Below, piece by piece: positions 5,222 to 5,651 of a DNA stretch of 5,651 bases. Numbering within the stretch: position 1 is the first letter of the stretch; the number at the start of each line of letters is the position of its first letter. This stretch comes from Pseudomonadota bacterium. GTDB taxonomy: Bacteria > Pseudomonadota > Alphaproteobacteria > Rhizobiales > Hyphomicrobiaceae. Location of the stretch: NCBI GenBank assembly GCA_023412805.1, contig JAEZRM010000082.1, positions 1-5,651 of the forward strand, in the 5' to 3' direction. Made by a program: the position numbers and the translations under genes. A model generated the notes under the pieces. That model had not been told where the DNA came from. It saw only the letters and a program-made list of their open reading frames with translations, and did not search any database.

Positions 5222-5458
5222 TCAGCGCGCAGCGCCCGGACGCGACAAGGCTTCGATTTTCTCCCTGAGTATGCGATCGGGCGCACCGACCATGTACATC
5301 GTCGTGAAGAGATTCACGAAGGGTATGAACGCAAGGATCGTGAACAACACCACCGAATAGCCCTTCGCCTTCGCGAGATTGAAACTCAGGAAGGCGAAGC
5401 CGACGCCCAGCAGAAGCAGCGGCAGGAGCTGAATGAACATCCCGGGTTCGTGTTGCAT
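5222..5458 (-). CDS. Small two-helix membrane protein
   Basis: This encodes 78 residues of a family I do not recognise by name. Hydrophobic helices at about 8-28 and 35-58 are joined by the short basic loop NLAKAKG, followed by a 20-residue amphipathic charged tail (DRILREKIEALSR). The basic loop predicts both termini on the periplasmic side by the positive-inside rule, although the basic C-terminal tail argues for the cytoplasm; topology is therefore open. The PFVNLF pattern inside the second helix is typical of conserved small proteobacterial membrane proteins. ATG at 5456-5458 has GGGGGA seven bases upstream; the internal ATG at codon 7 is a weaker alternative. It is first of three leftward genes, 91 bases from the next. 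Confidence 0.75.
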   Translation of the reverse strand: MQHEPGMFIQLLPLLLLGVGFAFLSFNLAKAKGYSVVLFTILAFIPFVNLFTTMYMVGAPDRILREKIEALSRPGAAR

Positions 5459-5610
5459 CGTGCTTTCCCCCGAATGCGGACGTAAATGCGCGCCGGTTCA
5501 ATCTACTTTGCAGGCCCGGAGCGCACAACGCACCGTTGCACAGCCTGTAAGCGCGTGCGGTGACGCCGCAAGAGATCGTGCCTGGAGCGAAATCCGGCGA
5601 GGATGCACAA

Positions 5611-5640
5611 GGGCCGATCTGAGATCGGCCCCTACACGAG
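5611..5640. repeat. REP-type palindrome related to the left-end element
   Basis: GGGCCGATCT (5611-5620) and AGATCGGCCC (5622-5631) are perfect arms, followed by CCTACACGAG. The layout, hairpin then CCCCTACRCG, and the orientation match the right arm of the left element (111-139), although the stem sequence differs with compensating changes. Only one arm is visible, so it is a solo REP or one half of a doublet. The rest of the 3' end (5459-5610) shows no gene. Confidence 0.6.
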
Positions 5641-5651
5641 AAAGATTTCCG

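Noticed and set aside
1..5651. CRISPR array, rRNA or transposase
   Set aside because: No regularly spaced direct repeats, no rRNA-like sequence and no transposase or integrase motifs in any frame; the REP palindromes are the only mobile-type sequences.

Overview
The window looks like chromosomal DNA of a high-GC proteobacterium, with a much lower-GC gene set into it. The flanks use GC-rich codons, purine-rich Shine-Dalgarno (SD) sites and a Lol-type lipoprotein, and carry REP-type palindromes of the TAGGGGC kind. I cannot settle the class from sequence alone; Alpha-, Beta- and Gammaproteobacteria are all possible.

Left flank (1-1429): a pair of inverted REP palindromes forms a REPIN-like unit (9-139). 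A structured gene-free stretch follows, then two small leftward genes (333-647, 813-1094). Each encodes a proline-rich soluble N-terminus and one C-terminal membrane helix. Their membrane segments, coding DNA and upstream regions resemble each other, so they look like a tandem duplication. Their gene-free upstream region ends with a strong leftward intrinsic terminator (1249-1279). A tRNA-3'-end-like sequence precedes it on the minus strand, but no tRNA body is visible.

Centre (1430-3958): one rightward gene of visibly lower GC encodes an 842-residue protein. It is an XPD/Rad3/DinG-like superfamily 2 helicase without an Fe-S cluster, followed by a helical TPR-like linker and a C-terminal PD-(D/E)XK nuclease. 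Its leader has an exact 8-bp inverted repeat flush against the SD, and a three-codon mini-ORF in the same frame. Its opposite orientation, composition and helicase-nuclease design fit a horizontally acquired, single-gene candidate antiphage defence system. That role is inference.

Right flank (3959-5651): three small leftward genes encode a DUF2846-like lipoprotein, an NTF2/SnoaL-like protein and a two-helix membrane protein. They are ordinary high-GC genes with their own SDs and intergenic gaps of about 90-110 bases. A further REP palindrome related to the left one closes the window. None of the flanking genes has an evident functional link to the helicase-nuclease.
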